From Flavobacterium sp. I-STPP5a (GTDB taxonomy: Bacteria > Bacteroidota > Bacteroidia > Flavobacteriales > Flavobacteriaceae), in NCBI RefSeq assembly GCF_009764685.1, contig NZ_VHLM01000061.1, forward strand, positions 1 through 64,000: DNA of 64,000 nucleotides. Reading direction: 5' to 3'. The notes below the pieces were generated by a model. It saw nothing but the letters and a program-made list of their open reading frames with translations, did not search any database and had not been told where the DNA came from. Every line of letters begins with the position of its first letter. The first letter of the stretch is position 1. A program made the translations under genes and the position numbers. Shown here in pieces: positions 1-9,728 of this stretch.

Positions 1-1
1 T

Positions 2-700
2 TTTGATGGTAATTTGCCTGCATATATCAATATCACCAACGGTAAAACAGCTGATAATAAGGGAGCTTACGAAATTCCCCTTTTAAAGGGCAGTGTGATT
101 GTTGCAGACCGATTTTATAATGACTTTTCCCTTTTGAATATTTGGGACAGCAACGAGGTGTTTTTTGTAATTAGACATAAAGAGAATTTACAATTTACTA
201 CAGTGAAAGAAAATGAATTACCTGAAAATCGTCACGAGCACATCATGAAAGACGAATTGATTGAATTGAAAAATGAGCCTTCAAAAAATAAATATCCAAA
301 GAAATTAAGACGGGTAGCGGTGTGGGATGAAGAAAATGGACAAGTTATTGAACTTATTACAAACCAGTTTTATTGGTCTCCCAACACTATTGGGGAATTA
401 TATAAAAGCAGATGGCAGGTAGAAATCTTTTTCAGAGATATAAAGCAGCTACTTCATATAAAATCGTTTATAGGAACATCCGAAAATGCTGTTATGATTC
501 AAATTTGGACGGCTTTAATTACCATTCTCATTCTAAAAGCATTAAAAGCACAATCAAAATTTGATTGGTATTTATCCAATTTAGTAGCTTTCATACGATT
601 GAATCTTTTCGTTAAAATTGACTTGCAAAAATGGTTAGATAAGCCATTTGAAGAACACATAGAGCCTCCTCCAGAAAACATACAGGGGGTTCTGTTTTAA
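2..700 (+). CDS. IS4-family transposase, C-terminal part, cut by window start
   Basis: The reading frame is already open at the window edge (codons for F-D-G-N precede position 14), so the true start lies outside. The protein is a DDE transposase of the IS4 type. A catalytic Asp sits in the V-A-D-R-F-Y motif, and the family signature Y-(2)-R-(3)-E-(6)-K is perfect in YKSRWQVEIFFRDIK, giving the catalytic Glu. The following helical region is typical of the family C-terminus. It would cut and paste its own element. No terminal inverted repeat could be established, because the left end is outside and the right end merges into another decayed element. No stop or frameshift is visible in the part present, so the copy may be intact. 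Confidence 0.85.
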   Translation, partial: FDGNLPAYINITNGKTADNKGAYEIPLLKGSVIVADRFYNDFSLLNIWDSNEVFFVIRHKENLQFTTVKENELPENRHEHIMKDELIELKNEPSKNKYPKKLRRVAVWDEENGQVIELITNQFYWSPNTIGELYKSRWQVEIFFRDIKQLLHIKSFIGTSENAVMIQIWTALITILILKALKAQSKFDWYLSNLVAFIRLNLFVKIDLQKWLDKPFEEHIEPPPENIQGVLF

Positions 701-783
701 AAAATGACCATTTCTAAGGTGTAAACTCAATGAAATGGGCGGATTTTATATGATGTAATTTTATTTAGGACAGGATTGATTAA

Positions 784-1347
784 AAATCTGTAAAATTCAT
801 CATTCGGTCAAAAGAAAACCGAAAGTTTGAAGAGATTGAATCTTTTCTTGAAATAGTAAAACCTTTAAAATGGGATGATTGGGGAGTTTTAAAAGATAGT
901 AAAGTGAAGCTTTTTACAGGAACTCCTATCTTAAACAAGCGCGAAAAAATACATTATCGACAAGAAAAAGTATAAACCGAATTTCGTTTAGTGGTTGTCA
1001 AAAACCAAAAAAAAAATAAAGAATTTTGGTTTCCTATTAACGAATTTAATTTCTCTGCAAAAGAGATTTCAGACTATTACCGTAAAAAATAGGATATTGA
1101 GGTATTTTTTAGATTTTTAAAACAAGAACTTAATCTAAGCCATCTTGTATCTATGAATAAAAACGGAATTGAGGTTATGGTTTAAATGACCATGATTGCC
1201 TCAATGCAGCTTTCAATTTATAAAAAAGCAATTGATCTATGATACAAAACCGCCAAAAGACACGCTGCTATGGAACTACGAGATTTGATAACCGCTATTT
1301 TAATTGTATTTACTGCTGGAGACTCCGACAAAGTATTTAAAACTTGA
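784..1347 (+). pseudogene. Decayed IS4-type transposase with four in-frame stops
   Basis: One continuous frame reads as the C-terminal two-thirds of a second, different IS4-type transposase, interrupted only by stop codons. They are TAA after E-K-V, TAG after Y-Y-R-K-K, TAA after I-E-V-M-V and TGA after K-A-I-D-L. The signature helix is recognisable as DYYRKK*DIEVFFRFLKQEL, where the stop replaces the usual Trp and the catalytic Glu remains. Decay is by substitution rather than frameshift. It follows the first transposase by about 80 bases, so one element probably landed in or beside the other. Product: none expected. Confidence 0.75.
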
Positions 1348-2189
1348 AATAAAAATGGCCGGAATTTCTTCCGACCATGAATAATACAATGCTAGTTTTT
1401 TAATTTAAAAATAAATAAATCAAAACTAACTTGTTCCTCACTACAACTACTGCTTCCCTTTCTCGATTACTACAAAAGCAACTAATGAAAAGGTTGATGT
1501 AGCAGTCAGATCAAAACCCACATAAGTTATATTGCAATCAGTTGCCAGCCAAATTAAAGGATGACGAGACACCAGCAAACGTAATTGAATAGGAAAAAGT
1601 TCAGAAAGAAAAGTTTATAAAGGTCGGTACGTAAATTTGCGTAAAAATTTATCACCCTAATGACCAAAAAACGCTCAACCTAGCTGACGAGATAAAAAAG
1701 CAATAGAAAAAGCAGCTAACGATTGTAACTATGCCCGTGTCGCATCCAAACTCAGAAAAGACAACTAAAGAAAGACCAAAACAGCTACCGTTCCAAATTA
1801 TAAAAATCAGAAAACTCAATTATACTTTCTATCATTTCCCAAAAAGCAAATATTTTATTTTTTTCTGACAATTTTCAGATTTCAAATGCACATTTATAAA
1901 AATTAATTTAAGATTAAAAAAAAAAAAATTAATCAATAGTAACAATAAAAAAGTTAAAGTATAAATAATTGTTTACGCTAAACTGTGTTTTCAAAATATA
2001 TCATACAAGAATTACTTAAGATACCATTAACAAAACAGCAATAAATTAGTATTATTAGTGTTTTACTAACAAAAAAAAAAGAGTTTTTAAAAATATAAAC
2101 ATAAATAAATGGTTTAATTTGTATGTTTTTGATATTAATCGTACTATTACAAAATATTAACAAAAATTTAATATCAAACACCAGGTAAA
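1348..2189. other. Gene-poor stretch with mobile-element debris
   Basis: No intact gene is seen between the decayed transposase and the sigma factor. Positions 1357-1376 form a short hairpin (GGCCGGAA / TTCCGACC, one mismatch) just after the relic, possibly its old terminator. 1455-1768 holds integrase-like debris, listed separately. 1800-2189 is extremely AT-rich and should contain the sigma-factor promoter, but I see no good TAnnTTTG box. Confidence 0.5.
1455..1768 (+). pseudogene. Probable relic of a tyrosine integrase N-terminal arm domain
   Basis: Translating the three forward frames in turn gives fragments that line up with the arm DNA-binding domain of Bacteroidetes tyrosine integrases: T-T-K-A-T-N-E-K-V-D-V, then K-V-G-T-Y-V-N-L-R-K-N, then HPNDQKTLNLADEIKK and, after a frameshift, N-Y-A-R-V-A-S-K-L-R-K-D-N followed by a stop. 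The order and the L-A-D-E-I-K-K block fit that family. The recognition is by eye, and the catalytic domain is absent. If correct, it marks a past integrative element here. Confidence 0.35.
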
Positions 2190-2789
2190 TTGATAAAATC
2201 TTCCGAACATATCAAAGTAATTGACGATTCATTATTATGGAAACAATTAATTAATGGGAATGAAAAAGCTTTTTCAAATTTGTTTGAAAAATATTTCAAC
2301 CAATTAGTTTTGTATGGGTGTTCCTTTTCATCAAACAAGGATAAAGTCAAAGATTGCATTCAAGACGTGTTTGTGGATGTTTGGCTATACAAACAGTCCC
2401 TAAATGAAAATATTTCACCCAAAATTTATCTCTTATCTAGTGTTCGTAAAAGAATTGCTAGACAGCAAGAACGTGATAAAATATTTAGTAAGTCAACATC
2501 GACAAAAGCACTAGATTTTCTTTTTGATTTTTCTGTTGAACATGAATTAATAATAGATGAGACTAGTAGAGACAGAATAAGTCAACTAAACAAATTAATA
2601 AATCAGCTACCTTCAAAGCAAAAAGAAGTTTTATTCCTTAGATATAATCAAGGGCTAAGCATTGATCAAATAGCAGAAATTTTAAACATAAACTATCAAT
2701 CTACTAGCAATTTACTTCACAGATCACTGCTCAAACTTCGTAAAGATTGGAGTGCATTTATATTTATTTTACCCTTTTTATCTATTTAA
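2190..2789 (+). CDS. ECF sigma factor, FecI-like, for the adjacent SusC/SusD locus
   Basis: 199 residues with sigma-70 region 2 in the first half (WKQLINGNEKAFSNLFEKYF, then DCIQDVFVDVW) and region 4 near the C-terminus (LPSKQKEVLFLRYNQGLS, then an IAEILNI helix-turn-helix). It should direct RNA polymerase to the downstream import genes when released by the FecR protein. The start is TTG at 2190. The frame opens only at 2172 and has no ATG before region 2, so TTG is the only ordinary choice. The gene is followed by an unusually long gap before fecR (459 bases), whereas such pairs are normally adjacent. Confidence 0.85.
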   Translation: MIKSSEHIKVIDDSLLWKQLINGNEKAFSNLFEKYFNQLVLYGCSFSSNKDKVKDCIQDVFVDVWLYKQSLNENISPKIYLLSSVRKRIARQQERDKIFSKSTSTKALDFLFDFSVEHELIIDETSRDRISQLNKLINQLPSKQKEVLFLRYNQGLSIDQIAEILNINYQSTSNLLHRSLLKLRKDWSAFIFILPFLSI

Positions 2790-3248
2790 AAATTAGCGCT
2801 AAGGAGACATAACATAAACTTATATTTTAAAAAAAACTAATTTACAATGAGGTTCAAAACTTTATATTAATTTTCACAATTTCTTGACCTGCCAAAATAC
2901 CTTGCTTTTATAGTGTATAAATTAATATGCTTACTTTAATTATATTCAGTAAAAATTAAATTTTACTTGCGTACAAATTAATCAAATAATAATTTCAATA
3001 TTAAAAACCAGAAATAAAATAAGCTATAACTAATCCTTTACGCATTAATTTAAGTTCAACAAGTTCAATTTTTGTTTCTTCAATATTGACCTGATTCCAT
3101 TAAAATTTTAGTCATTTGCCCCCCCATTAAAAAATCATTCGATTACAAGAAATTCTCGAAAACATAATCTTTTTTTAAAAATTTTCACAATTTAATGAGT
3201 ATATTTTAAAACAATTGTCCTTTATGTGTTTATAACTCCCCTTCGCAA
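2790..3248. other. 459-base non-coding gap between sigma and anti-sigma genes
   Basis: Very AT-rich, with no reading frame of note on either strand. It contains a run of seven C residues at 3119-3125, conspicuous in this composition. The region probably holds the promoter for the fecR-like gene. No clear -33/-7 pair could be assigned. Confidence 0.5.
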
Positions 3249-4352
3249 ATGCAAAAAAGAGACTTTTATACTGAGATTGATGATTTTTTAATGGACGAAT
3301 CATTCAAGTTATGGGTACACAACAACCAAGACAATGAAAACTGGGAAGAATGGACTTTAGAAAATCCAAAGCGAGCAAAATTAGTAGAAGAATCTAGGCT
3401 ATGGATTTTAGCATTAAAAACTAATGTACAAAAAGTGACGCAAGAAGAGCTACAATGTGCACTACTTTCTATATGGGACAAAATTGAAGTAAAAGAGGAG
3501 CAAAAAATGAACAAAAGCACCTTCAACATACCACATATTAAATGGACACAATTAGCAGCAGCCCTTTTAGTTTTCATTTTTCTAGGATACAGCTTTTACA
3601 ACTTGCATCTTATAAATACTGCTTCAAAAAATGATAATGTTTTAACAAAAAACATTCATGACGGCATCATTGTACAAATTAACAATACTAACAAACCTCA
3701 AATAATAATATTATCTGATAAAAGTTCAGTATTGCTACAACCCAATAGTAAACTAAGGTATCCAATACATTTTGCTAGAAATGAAAGAAAAGTTTATTTA
3801 TCGGGTGAAGGTTTTTTTGAAATTAGTAAAAACCCTAAGAAACCCTTCTTTGTTTATGCTAATGAAATTATCACAAAAGTTGTCGGGACAAGCTTCAGAA
3901 TCAGCGCTTTCGAAAACCAACCCAACATTGAAGTATTGGTTAGAACTGGTAAAGTAAAAGTGAAGACACAAAAAAATAGTATTAACGAAAATGAAGAAAT
4001 CACTTTATTACCTAATGAAGCGGTTCGTTTTACTAAAAAGAGTGCAACATTTGACAAAGTTACTGACATAATTAAAGACAAATTTTTATTCCAATATAGT
4101 ACAAATATTGAACAACTAAGTTTTGAATTTAATGACATTCCAGTTAATCAAATTTTCAACACTATTGAACAAGCTTATCAAGTTAAGATAGACTATCCAA
4201 AGCAAAAACTTAAAGATTGCTTTCTTACCACATCGCTTAGCGACGAACCATTACTAGAAAAACTTAAGATTATATGCAATGCATTAGGAAAAAACACCAG
4301 CTACGAAATGAATGAAAATCAAATTATCATAACAACCGATGGTTGTAATTAA
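3249..4352 (+). CDS. FecR-family anti-sigma factor
   Basis: 367 residues. Residues 1-90 are a cytoplasmic anti-sigma region with the W-x-x-W-x-x-E-N-P pattern of Bacteroidetes FecR proteins. One membrane helix spans about 100-119 (LAAALLVFIFLGYSFY). The periplasmic FecR domain follows (about 150-255, with S-V-L-L-Q-P-N-S-K-L and the G-E-G-F-F-E-I motif), and a C-terminal DUF4974 domain spans about 290-365. It should hold the upstream sigma factor inactive until the STN domain of the SusC protein signals that substrate is bound. Position and domains fit the FecI/FecR/STN relay. An imperfect hairpin lies just after the gene. Confidence 0.9.
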   Translation: MQKRDFYTEIDDFLMDESFKLWVHNNQDNENWEEWTLENPKRAKLVEESRLWILALKTNVQKVTQEELQCALLSIWDKIEVKEEQKMNKSTFNIPHIKWTQLAAALLVFIFLGYSFYNLHLINTASKNDNVLTKNIHDGIIVQINNTNKPQIIILSDKSSVLLQPNSKLRYPIHFARNERKVYLSGEGFFEISKNPKKPFFVYANEIITKVVGTSFRISAFENQPNIEVLVRTGKVKVKTQKNSINENEEITLLPNEAVRFTKKSATFDKVTDIIKDKFLFQYSTNIEQLSFEFNDIPVNQIFNTIEQAYQVKIDYPKQKLKDCFLTTSLSDEPLLEKLKIICNALGKNTSYEMNENQIIITTDGCN

Positions 4353-4390
4353 AATTATGCCTATGTAAAAATTTAGATTTTAAAAAAAAA

Positions 4391-4420
4391 GGTGCCAACA
4401 TGCTGTAACATTTTGACACC
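4391..4420. repeat. Interrupted palindrome between fecR-like and susC-like genes
   Basis: The arms read GGTG-c-CAA-c-ATG and CAT-t-TTG-a-CACC around a six-base loop, pairing in three blocks separated by single mismatches. It follows the FecR stop by about 40 bases and precedes the SusC start by 90. It may be a weak terminator or attenuator separating regulation from import genes, or an operator. No long U-run follows. Confidence 0.4.
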
Positions 4421-4509
4421 GATTAAAAAAACCAAATTACTTTCTGTAAAAAGTAATTAAAAGAGTTTAAAATACCCGTAATAAGTACTAATAAAACCCA
4501 ACCAAAATT

Positions 4510-7500
4510 ATGAAAAAACCTGTTGTTAAACAACGATTACTCTATCGAATCATGAAAATAACATTATATCAAATCCTGTTTGCATTTGTGTTTTCAACAA
4601 TCACCCTCGCAAATAGTGTTAAAGGACAAAAAAAATTAGACACTAAGGTCTCCGTTAGTCTAAATAACATGGACTTAAATAAAGTAATTAAGAAACTTGA
4701 AAAGTCAGCTAATATAAAATTTTCATACAACTCTAGAATTAGCCAACTTAATTCTAAAGTTAACTATCAAGCTACAAATGAATCACTTTCAACCATTCTT
4801 AATAACATTTTACGACCACTTGAAATCGAATTTTTTGAAGTAAGTAATCAAATCATATTACAAAACAAACCGCAAAAAAATAGTTCTATCGACATTGATA
4901 TACCAAGTGTAATAAATCAAAATAACCAAATCATAAAAGGAAAAGTTGTCGATGAAAATCAAAATCCTTTACCTGGCGCAACCATTTTAGTCAAAGGAAC
5001 CAAAATCACAGTGCTTACAGATTTTGATGGTAGATTTGCTATATCGGCACCTGAAAACAGCACCACTCTTATCATCTCCTTCATAGGAATGGAAACAAAA
5101 GAGTTAATTATTAGAAATTTACCATCTATAATTACACTTAAAGAAGTGGGCGAAAAACTTAAAGAAGTAGTTGTAACTACTGGATACGAAAAAACATCCA
5201 AAAGAACATTTACAGGCGCTGTAAGTAAAATTACTAATAAGGAATTATTAGTTGAAGGAGTAGTTGATATCAGCCGAATGATTGAAGGAAAAGCAGCTGG
5301 TGTGACCGTACAAAATGTTACCGGATCTTTTGGTGCCGCTCCTAAAATTACTGTACGTGGCTCTTCTTCTATCTTTGGTGATACAAAACCTTTATGGGTA
5401 ATTGATGGTATTGTACAAGAAGACATCGTAAACCTGTCTTTTGCTGATTTAGCCTCTGGAAATTCAGAGACGTTATTAAGTTCATCAATAGCTGGTTTAA
5501 ATGCAAATGATGTTTTAAGTATTGAAATTTTGAAAGATGCTTCTGCTACATCAATTTATGGTTCGAGATCTTTGAATGGCGTAGTTGTTGTTACAACTAA
5601 ACAAGGTAGAAAAGAATCTCCATTAAGTGTTACTTATTCACTCGAACAAACGGTGAGAAACGTCCCAACATATAATCAATATGACATTTTGAATTCTCAG
5701 GAAACCATGAGTGTCCTCAAAGAAATTGAAGGTAAAGGTTTTCTAGATCTACCTGCAACTTCCCAAGGTCGTTATGGAGGAGTCTACAATATTCTTGCAA
5801 ATGCAATAAATACGTATGAGCAAACTTCAGGTGCATTTGGCGTAAAAAATGATACTCCAAGTAGAAATACATTTTTAAGAAAATATGAACTAGCTAATAC
5901 CGATTGGTTTAAAACCTTGTTTAGACCTTCCATTACTCAAAATCATTCTTTAAGTTTTTCAGGTGGTGGTAAAAACAATACATTTTATGCTTCTTTAGGT
6001 TATTATTCAGATCCAGGATGGACTTTGGCAGACAATGTAAGCCAACTTACCTCTAACATAAAGAACACTTTCTTTATCAATGACAAACTTAATTTAACAC
6101 TTTCAACACAAGCATCTGTAAGAGATCAGGGAGCTCCTGGAAGTTATGACAGTCTTAAAGATGGGGTAAGTGGCAGTACCACCAGAGATTTTGATATCAA
6201 TCCATTTAATTATGTACTAAATACAAATAGAGCTTTAAGACCTTATGATGATAATGGTAATCTAGAGTATTATAGAAATAACTGGGCTCCTATAAACATT
6301 CTTAATGAACTTGAGAATAACTACATGGAAATCAAAGTTAAAGACATCCGCTTTCAAGCTGACTTAGCGTATAAAATCAATTCAAATTTAACGTACAATC
6401 TTACGGCTAATGCGCGTTATGCAAACACTACTAGAGAACATAATATACTAGAAAACTCAAATATTATAGGGGCATATAACGCACAAGAAACTACAATAGT
6501 AAGAGATCAAAATATATTTTTATACCAAGATCCAGAAAATTTAACTGCTCCAAAAGTGGCTGTACTCCCAAATGGTGGTATTTTAAGAAAATTCTCTAAT
6601 GAATTGACTTCTTATAATATTAGAAATAGTTTTAGCTATAAAAACACATTCCAAGAAAAGCATGAATTAGAAGGATTATTTGGTCAGGAATTAAGATCTG
6701 TTGACAGGAGTAGTGATAACTTTACTGCTTTTGGTTTACAATATGAAAAAGGTTTAACTGCTTTCACAGACCCTCGCCTTTTAGAAAAATTAATTAATGG
6801 TGGAGAATCTTATTTTGGATTTAATGAAGAAAGAGAAAGAACCGTTGGTTTCTTCGGGAAAATTGGTTATACATATGATCGTCGTTATACTGGATCATTT
6901 ACAGGACGTTATGATGGATCTAATAGACAAGGAAGAAGCGGTTCTTCTAGATGGTTACCTACCTATACCGTAAGTGGAAAATGGAATATTATGGAGGAAG
7001 ACTTCATGAAAAACGCAAATACAATTACTAACCTAAATTTAAGAGGTTCTTACGGTTTGACTGCCACAGCAGGTCCCGCAACTAACTCATTAGCTATTTA
7101 TAAAAGTTTCATCACTAATCGTTTAAATTTAGGAGATAGAGAATCCGGTTTAAATATCGATGAATTACAAAATGGTAATTTAACATGGGAAAAACAATTT
7201 GAAACTAACATTGGTTTGGATTTAGGCTTATTTGACAATCGCGTTCAATTTACCGCCGATGTTTATAGCCGTAAAGCTTTTGATTTAGTAGATTTTGTTA
7301 CAACTTCAGGTATTGGAGGGCAAAAAATCAAGCAAGGAAACAATGCTGATATGGAAACAAAAGGTATTGAATTATCTTTGACGACTAAAAACTTGAACAA
7401 TACAAAACTAAAATGGTCAACGACTTTCAATTTCTCTGTGTATGATCAAAAAATTGTAAAATTACAAAATAATCCAAGTGTATTAGGACTTGTTGATGGA

Positions 7501-8211
7501 ACTGGAGGAAACACCGTAGGACATCCTAGAAATGCATTGTACTCTTACCAATTTACAGGATTAAATAACCAAGGTTTACCTACGTTTATTATGGCTGACG
7601 GTGAGAAAGACAATATTGCCGGAGCTAACTTTCAAGATTCAGAAAATGTTACAAAGTACTTGAAATATGAAGGTTCAATTGAACCAAACAAATCAGCTGG
7701 TTTATCAAATACATTTACGTATGAAAACTGGTCATTAAATGTATTCGTTGTTGCTGCTGGCGGTAACAAAGTGCGTTTAAACCCTATCTATTCTGATCAA
7801 TATGATGATCTAACAGTATTTACAAAAGAATTTACAAACCGCTGGATAAATCCAGGAGACGAAGCATTGACAAATATTCCCGTTATTGCAGATAAAAGAT
7901 TAATTGCAAATTATGCTGCCGAATCAAGAGATTTAACAAGAGCTTATAATGCTTATAATTTCTCTGATGAAAGAGTTGCTGACGGATCATTTGTAAGATT
8001 GAAAAACGTATCAATCTCTTATGAATTTCCAAAAGATTTAAAGAAAAAACTAGGACTTAATACCTTTAATTTAAAAGCAATTAGCACCAATCCACTTTTA
8101 ATCTATTCTGACAAAAAATTAAATGGCCAGGATCCAGAATTCTTCAGATCAGGAGGAGTTTCACTTCCAATAACAAGTCAATATACATTCGCTATCAACG
8201 TATCATTTTAA
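4510..8211 (+). CDS. SusC-type TonB-dependent receptor with STN signalling domain
   Basis: 1233 residues, an outer-membrane import channel powered by TonB. Order of parts: signal region 1-40; STN domain about 44-118, the module that talks to FecR; carboxypeptidase-regulatory-like beta domain about 141-212 (IIKGKVVDENQNPLPGA, D-F-D-G-R-F); plug domain about 220-370 (TVRGSSSIFGDTKPLWVIDG, then ASATSIYGSRSLNGVVVVTT); and a C-terminal beta-barrel ending in Phe. The length is normal for SusC proteins with an STN extension. The susD-like gene starts 10 bases after the stop, so the pair is co-translated. Substrate is not evident from the sequence. The linked peptidase-like protein hints at protein or peptide material, but that is inference. 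Confidence 0.95.
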   Translation: MKKPVVKQRLLYRIMKITLYQILFAFVFSTITLANSVKGQKKLDTKVSVSLNNMDLNKVIKKLEKSANIKFSYNSRISQLNSKVNYQATNESLSTILNNILRPLEIEFFEVSNQIILQNKPQKNSSIDIDIPSVINQNNQIIKGKVVDENQNPLPGATILVKGTKITVLTDFDGRFAISAPENSTTLIISFIGMETKELIIRNLPSIITLKEVGEKLKEVVVTTGYEKTSKRTFTGAVSKITNKELLVEGVVDISRMIEGKAAGVTVQNVTGSFGAAPKITVRGSSSIFGDTKPLWVIDGIVQEDIVNLSFADLASGNSETLLSSSIAGLNANDVLSIEILKDASATSIYGSRSLNGVVVVTTKQGRKESPLSVTYSLEQTVRNVPTYNQYDILNSQETMSVLKEIEGKGFLDLPATSQGRYGGVYNILANAINTYEQTSGAFGVKNDTPSRNTFLRKYELANTDWFKTLFRPSITQNHSLSFSGGGKNNTFYASLGYYSDPGWTLADNVSQLTSNIKNTFFINDKLNLTLSTQASVRDQGAPGSYDSLKDGVSGSTTRDFDINPFNYVLNTNRALRPYDDNGNLEYYRNNWAPINILNELENNYMEIKVKDIRFQADLAYKINSNLTYNLTANARYANTTREHNILENSNIIGAYNAQETTIVRDQNIFLYQDPENLTAPKVAVLPNGGILRKFSNELTSYNIRNSFSYKNTFQEKHELEGLFGQELRSVDRSSDNFTAFGLQYEKGLTAFTDPRLLEKLINGGESYFGFNEERERTVGFFGKIGYTYDRRYTGSFTGRYDGSNRQGRSGSSRWLPTYTVSGKWNIMEEDFMKNANTITNLNLRGSYGLTATAGPATNSLAIYKSFITNRLNLGDRESGLNIDELQNGNLTWEKQFETNIGLDLGLFDNRVQFTADVYSRKAFDLVDFVTTSGIGGQKIKQGNNADMETKGIELSLTTKNLNNTKLKWSTTFNFSVYDQKIVKLQNNPSVLGLVDGTGGNTVGHPRNALYSYQFTGLNNQGLPTFIMADGEKDNIAGANFQDSENVTKYLKYEGSIEPNKSAGLSNTFTYENWSLNVFVVAAGGNKVRLNPIYSDQYDDLTVFTKEFTNRWINPGDEALTNIPVIADKRLIANYAAESRDLTRAYNAYNFSDERVADGSFVRLKNVSISYEFPKDLKKKLGLNTFNLKAISTNPLLIYSDKKLNGQDPEFFRSGGVSLPITSQYTFAINVSF

Positions 8212-8221
8212 TAAAATAAAT

Positions 8222-9703
8222 ATGAGAACTTTTAAAATAACCACTTTATTACTAATTGTACTTACAGTTAGCAGCAGTTGTGACGATTTCCTCTCGGAGA
8301 TTCCTGACAACAGAACTCAACTTAATACTCCAGAAAAAATTTCTGAACTACTGGTAAATGCCTATCCAAATGCAAATTACATGGAGTTTGCGGAAACAAT
8401 GACTGACAATGTTTTTGATAGTGGGGATCTTACATTGACTACAAATAAAAATAGTCAAAACTATAACTGGGAAATGCAAGAAGATATCCAACAGGATTCT
8501 CCTTCTGATTACTGGGACGCATGTTATTCGGCAATTGCACATGCTAATCAAGCTTTAGACGCAATAAAAAAACTAGGAAATCCAGCCAACTTAAATGCTC
8601 AAAAAGGAGAAGCTTTATTGGCTAGAGCATATTCACACTTTATGTTAGTTACTTTTTGGTCGCAAAGATATAATCCTGCAACTGCTAAGACTGATTTAGG
8701 TATTCCATATGTACTAGAGCCAGAAGAGGTTCTTGTTAAGAAATACTCTCGTAATACTGTTGCAGAAGTTTTCAATTTTATTGAAAAAGACCTTGAAGAA
8801 GGACTAAAATATGTTAACAGCGACTACAAGTTACCTAAATTTCATTTTAATAAAGCAGCTGCAAAAGCTTTTGCTAGCCGATTTTATTTGATAAAAGGAG
8901 ATTGGAATAAAGTTATTGAAGTATCTGATGAGTTAGGAAACAAGCCAGAAGGGCAATTAAGAGATTATCAATCCTATCTAGATGTAGATTTTAATACAGG
9001 CCAAAGAAAATACTCACAAGAAAGTGAATCTACAAACCTATTAATAGCATCAGTATCATCTGTATACTCTAGAAGTTTTTATTCTAATAGATTCCAATTA
9101 ACTGGTGCAGACAGAGATATTTTGTTCGGAAATGGCGCCAATTTATTCAACAAAGAATGGCTATACAGACCATTATCATACAATGGACAAATAACAATTT
9201 TTGTTCCTAAATTCACTGAATATTTTAGAATTACTAATGCTAATGCGGGAATAGGACAGCCTTATGATGCAATAGTATTACTAAGTAATGATGAATACTA
9301 TTTAAATAGAATAGAAGCCCACGTGATGACCAATCAAATAGCTACCGTTAACGAGGAATTAGAATATTTTATTTCAAAACGTATCAAAGGATACAATGCA
9401 TCGACCGATAAAGTTACAGAATTAAAGATAGTTACTAAATATCCAGCTGTAGATGATGAATATACTCCTTTTTATAATTTGACTTCTGTCCAAAAATCTT
9501 ACATAAAAGCGATAGCTGAGCTACGAAGAAGAGAATTTATACATGAAGGATTAAGATGGATTGATATTAAACGTTTTGGTTTAAAAATCACACACAAATC
9601 TTACAATCAACCAGATAATGTTTTATTGAAGGATGACAAACGTAAGGCAATACAAATTCCATTACATGTTTCTAACACTGGTTTAGAAAAAAACCCTCGT
9701 TAA
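8222..9703 (+). CDS. SusD/RagB-family surface substrate-binding lipoprotein
   Basis: 493 residues. The signal peptide ends in a lipobox with acceptor Cys20 (SSSC-DDF), as expected for SusD proteins that cap the SusC barrel on the cell surface. The N-terminal L-N-T-P-E-K-I-S-E-L-L stretch, the central TPR-like helices (KGEALLARAYSHFMLVTFW) and the C-terminal LRRREFIHEGLRWIDIKRF motif are diagnostic. It forms a complex with the preceding SusC protein and captures the incoming substrate. Confidence 0.95.
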   Translation: MRTFKITTLLLIVLTVSSSCDDFLSEIPDNRTQLNTPEKISELLVNAYPNANYMEFAETMTDNVFDSGDLTLTTNKNSQNYNWEMQEDIQQDSPSDYWDACYSAIAHANQALDAIKKLGNPANLNAQKGEALLARAYSHFMLVTFWSQRYNPATAKTDLGIPYVLEPEEVLVKKYSRNTVAEVFNFIEKDLEEGLKYVNSDYKLPKFHFNKAAAKAFASRFYLIKGDWNKVIEVSDELGNKPEGQLRDYQSYLDVDFNTGQRKYSQESESTNLLIASVSSVYSRSFYSNRFQLTGADRDILFGNGANLFNKEWLYRPLSYNGQITIFVPKFTEYFRITNANAGIGQPYDAIVLLSNDEYYLNRIEAHVMTNQIATVNEELEYFISKRIKGYNASTDKVTELKIVTKYPAVDDEYTPFYNLTSVQKSYIKAIAELRRREFIHEGLRWIDIKRFGLKITHKSYNQPDNVLLKDDKRKAIQIPLHVSNTGLEKNPR

Positions 9704-9728
9704 TTAATTAATTTATAAGGTCAACAAG

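Noticed and set aside
4959..5426. 155-residue reverse-strand reading frame inside the susC-like gene
   Set aside because: It is the antisense shadow of the conserved plug region. Its translation has no recognisable domain or own context.
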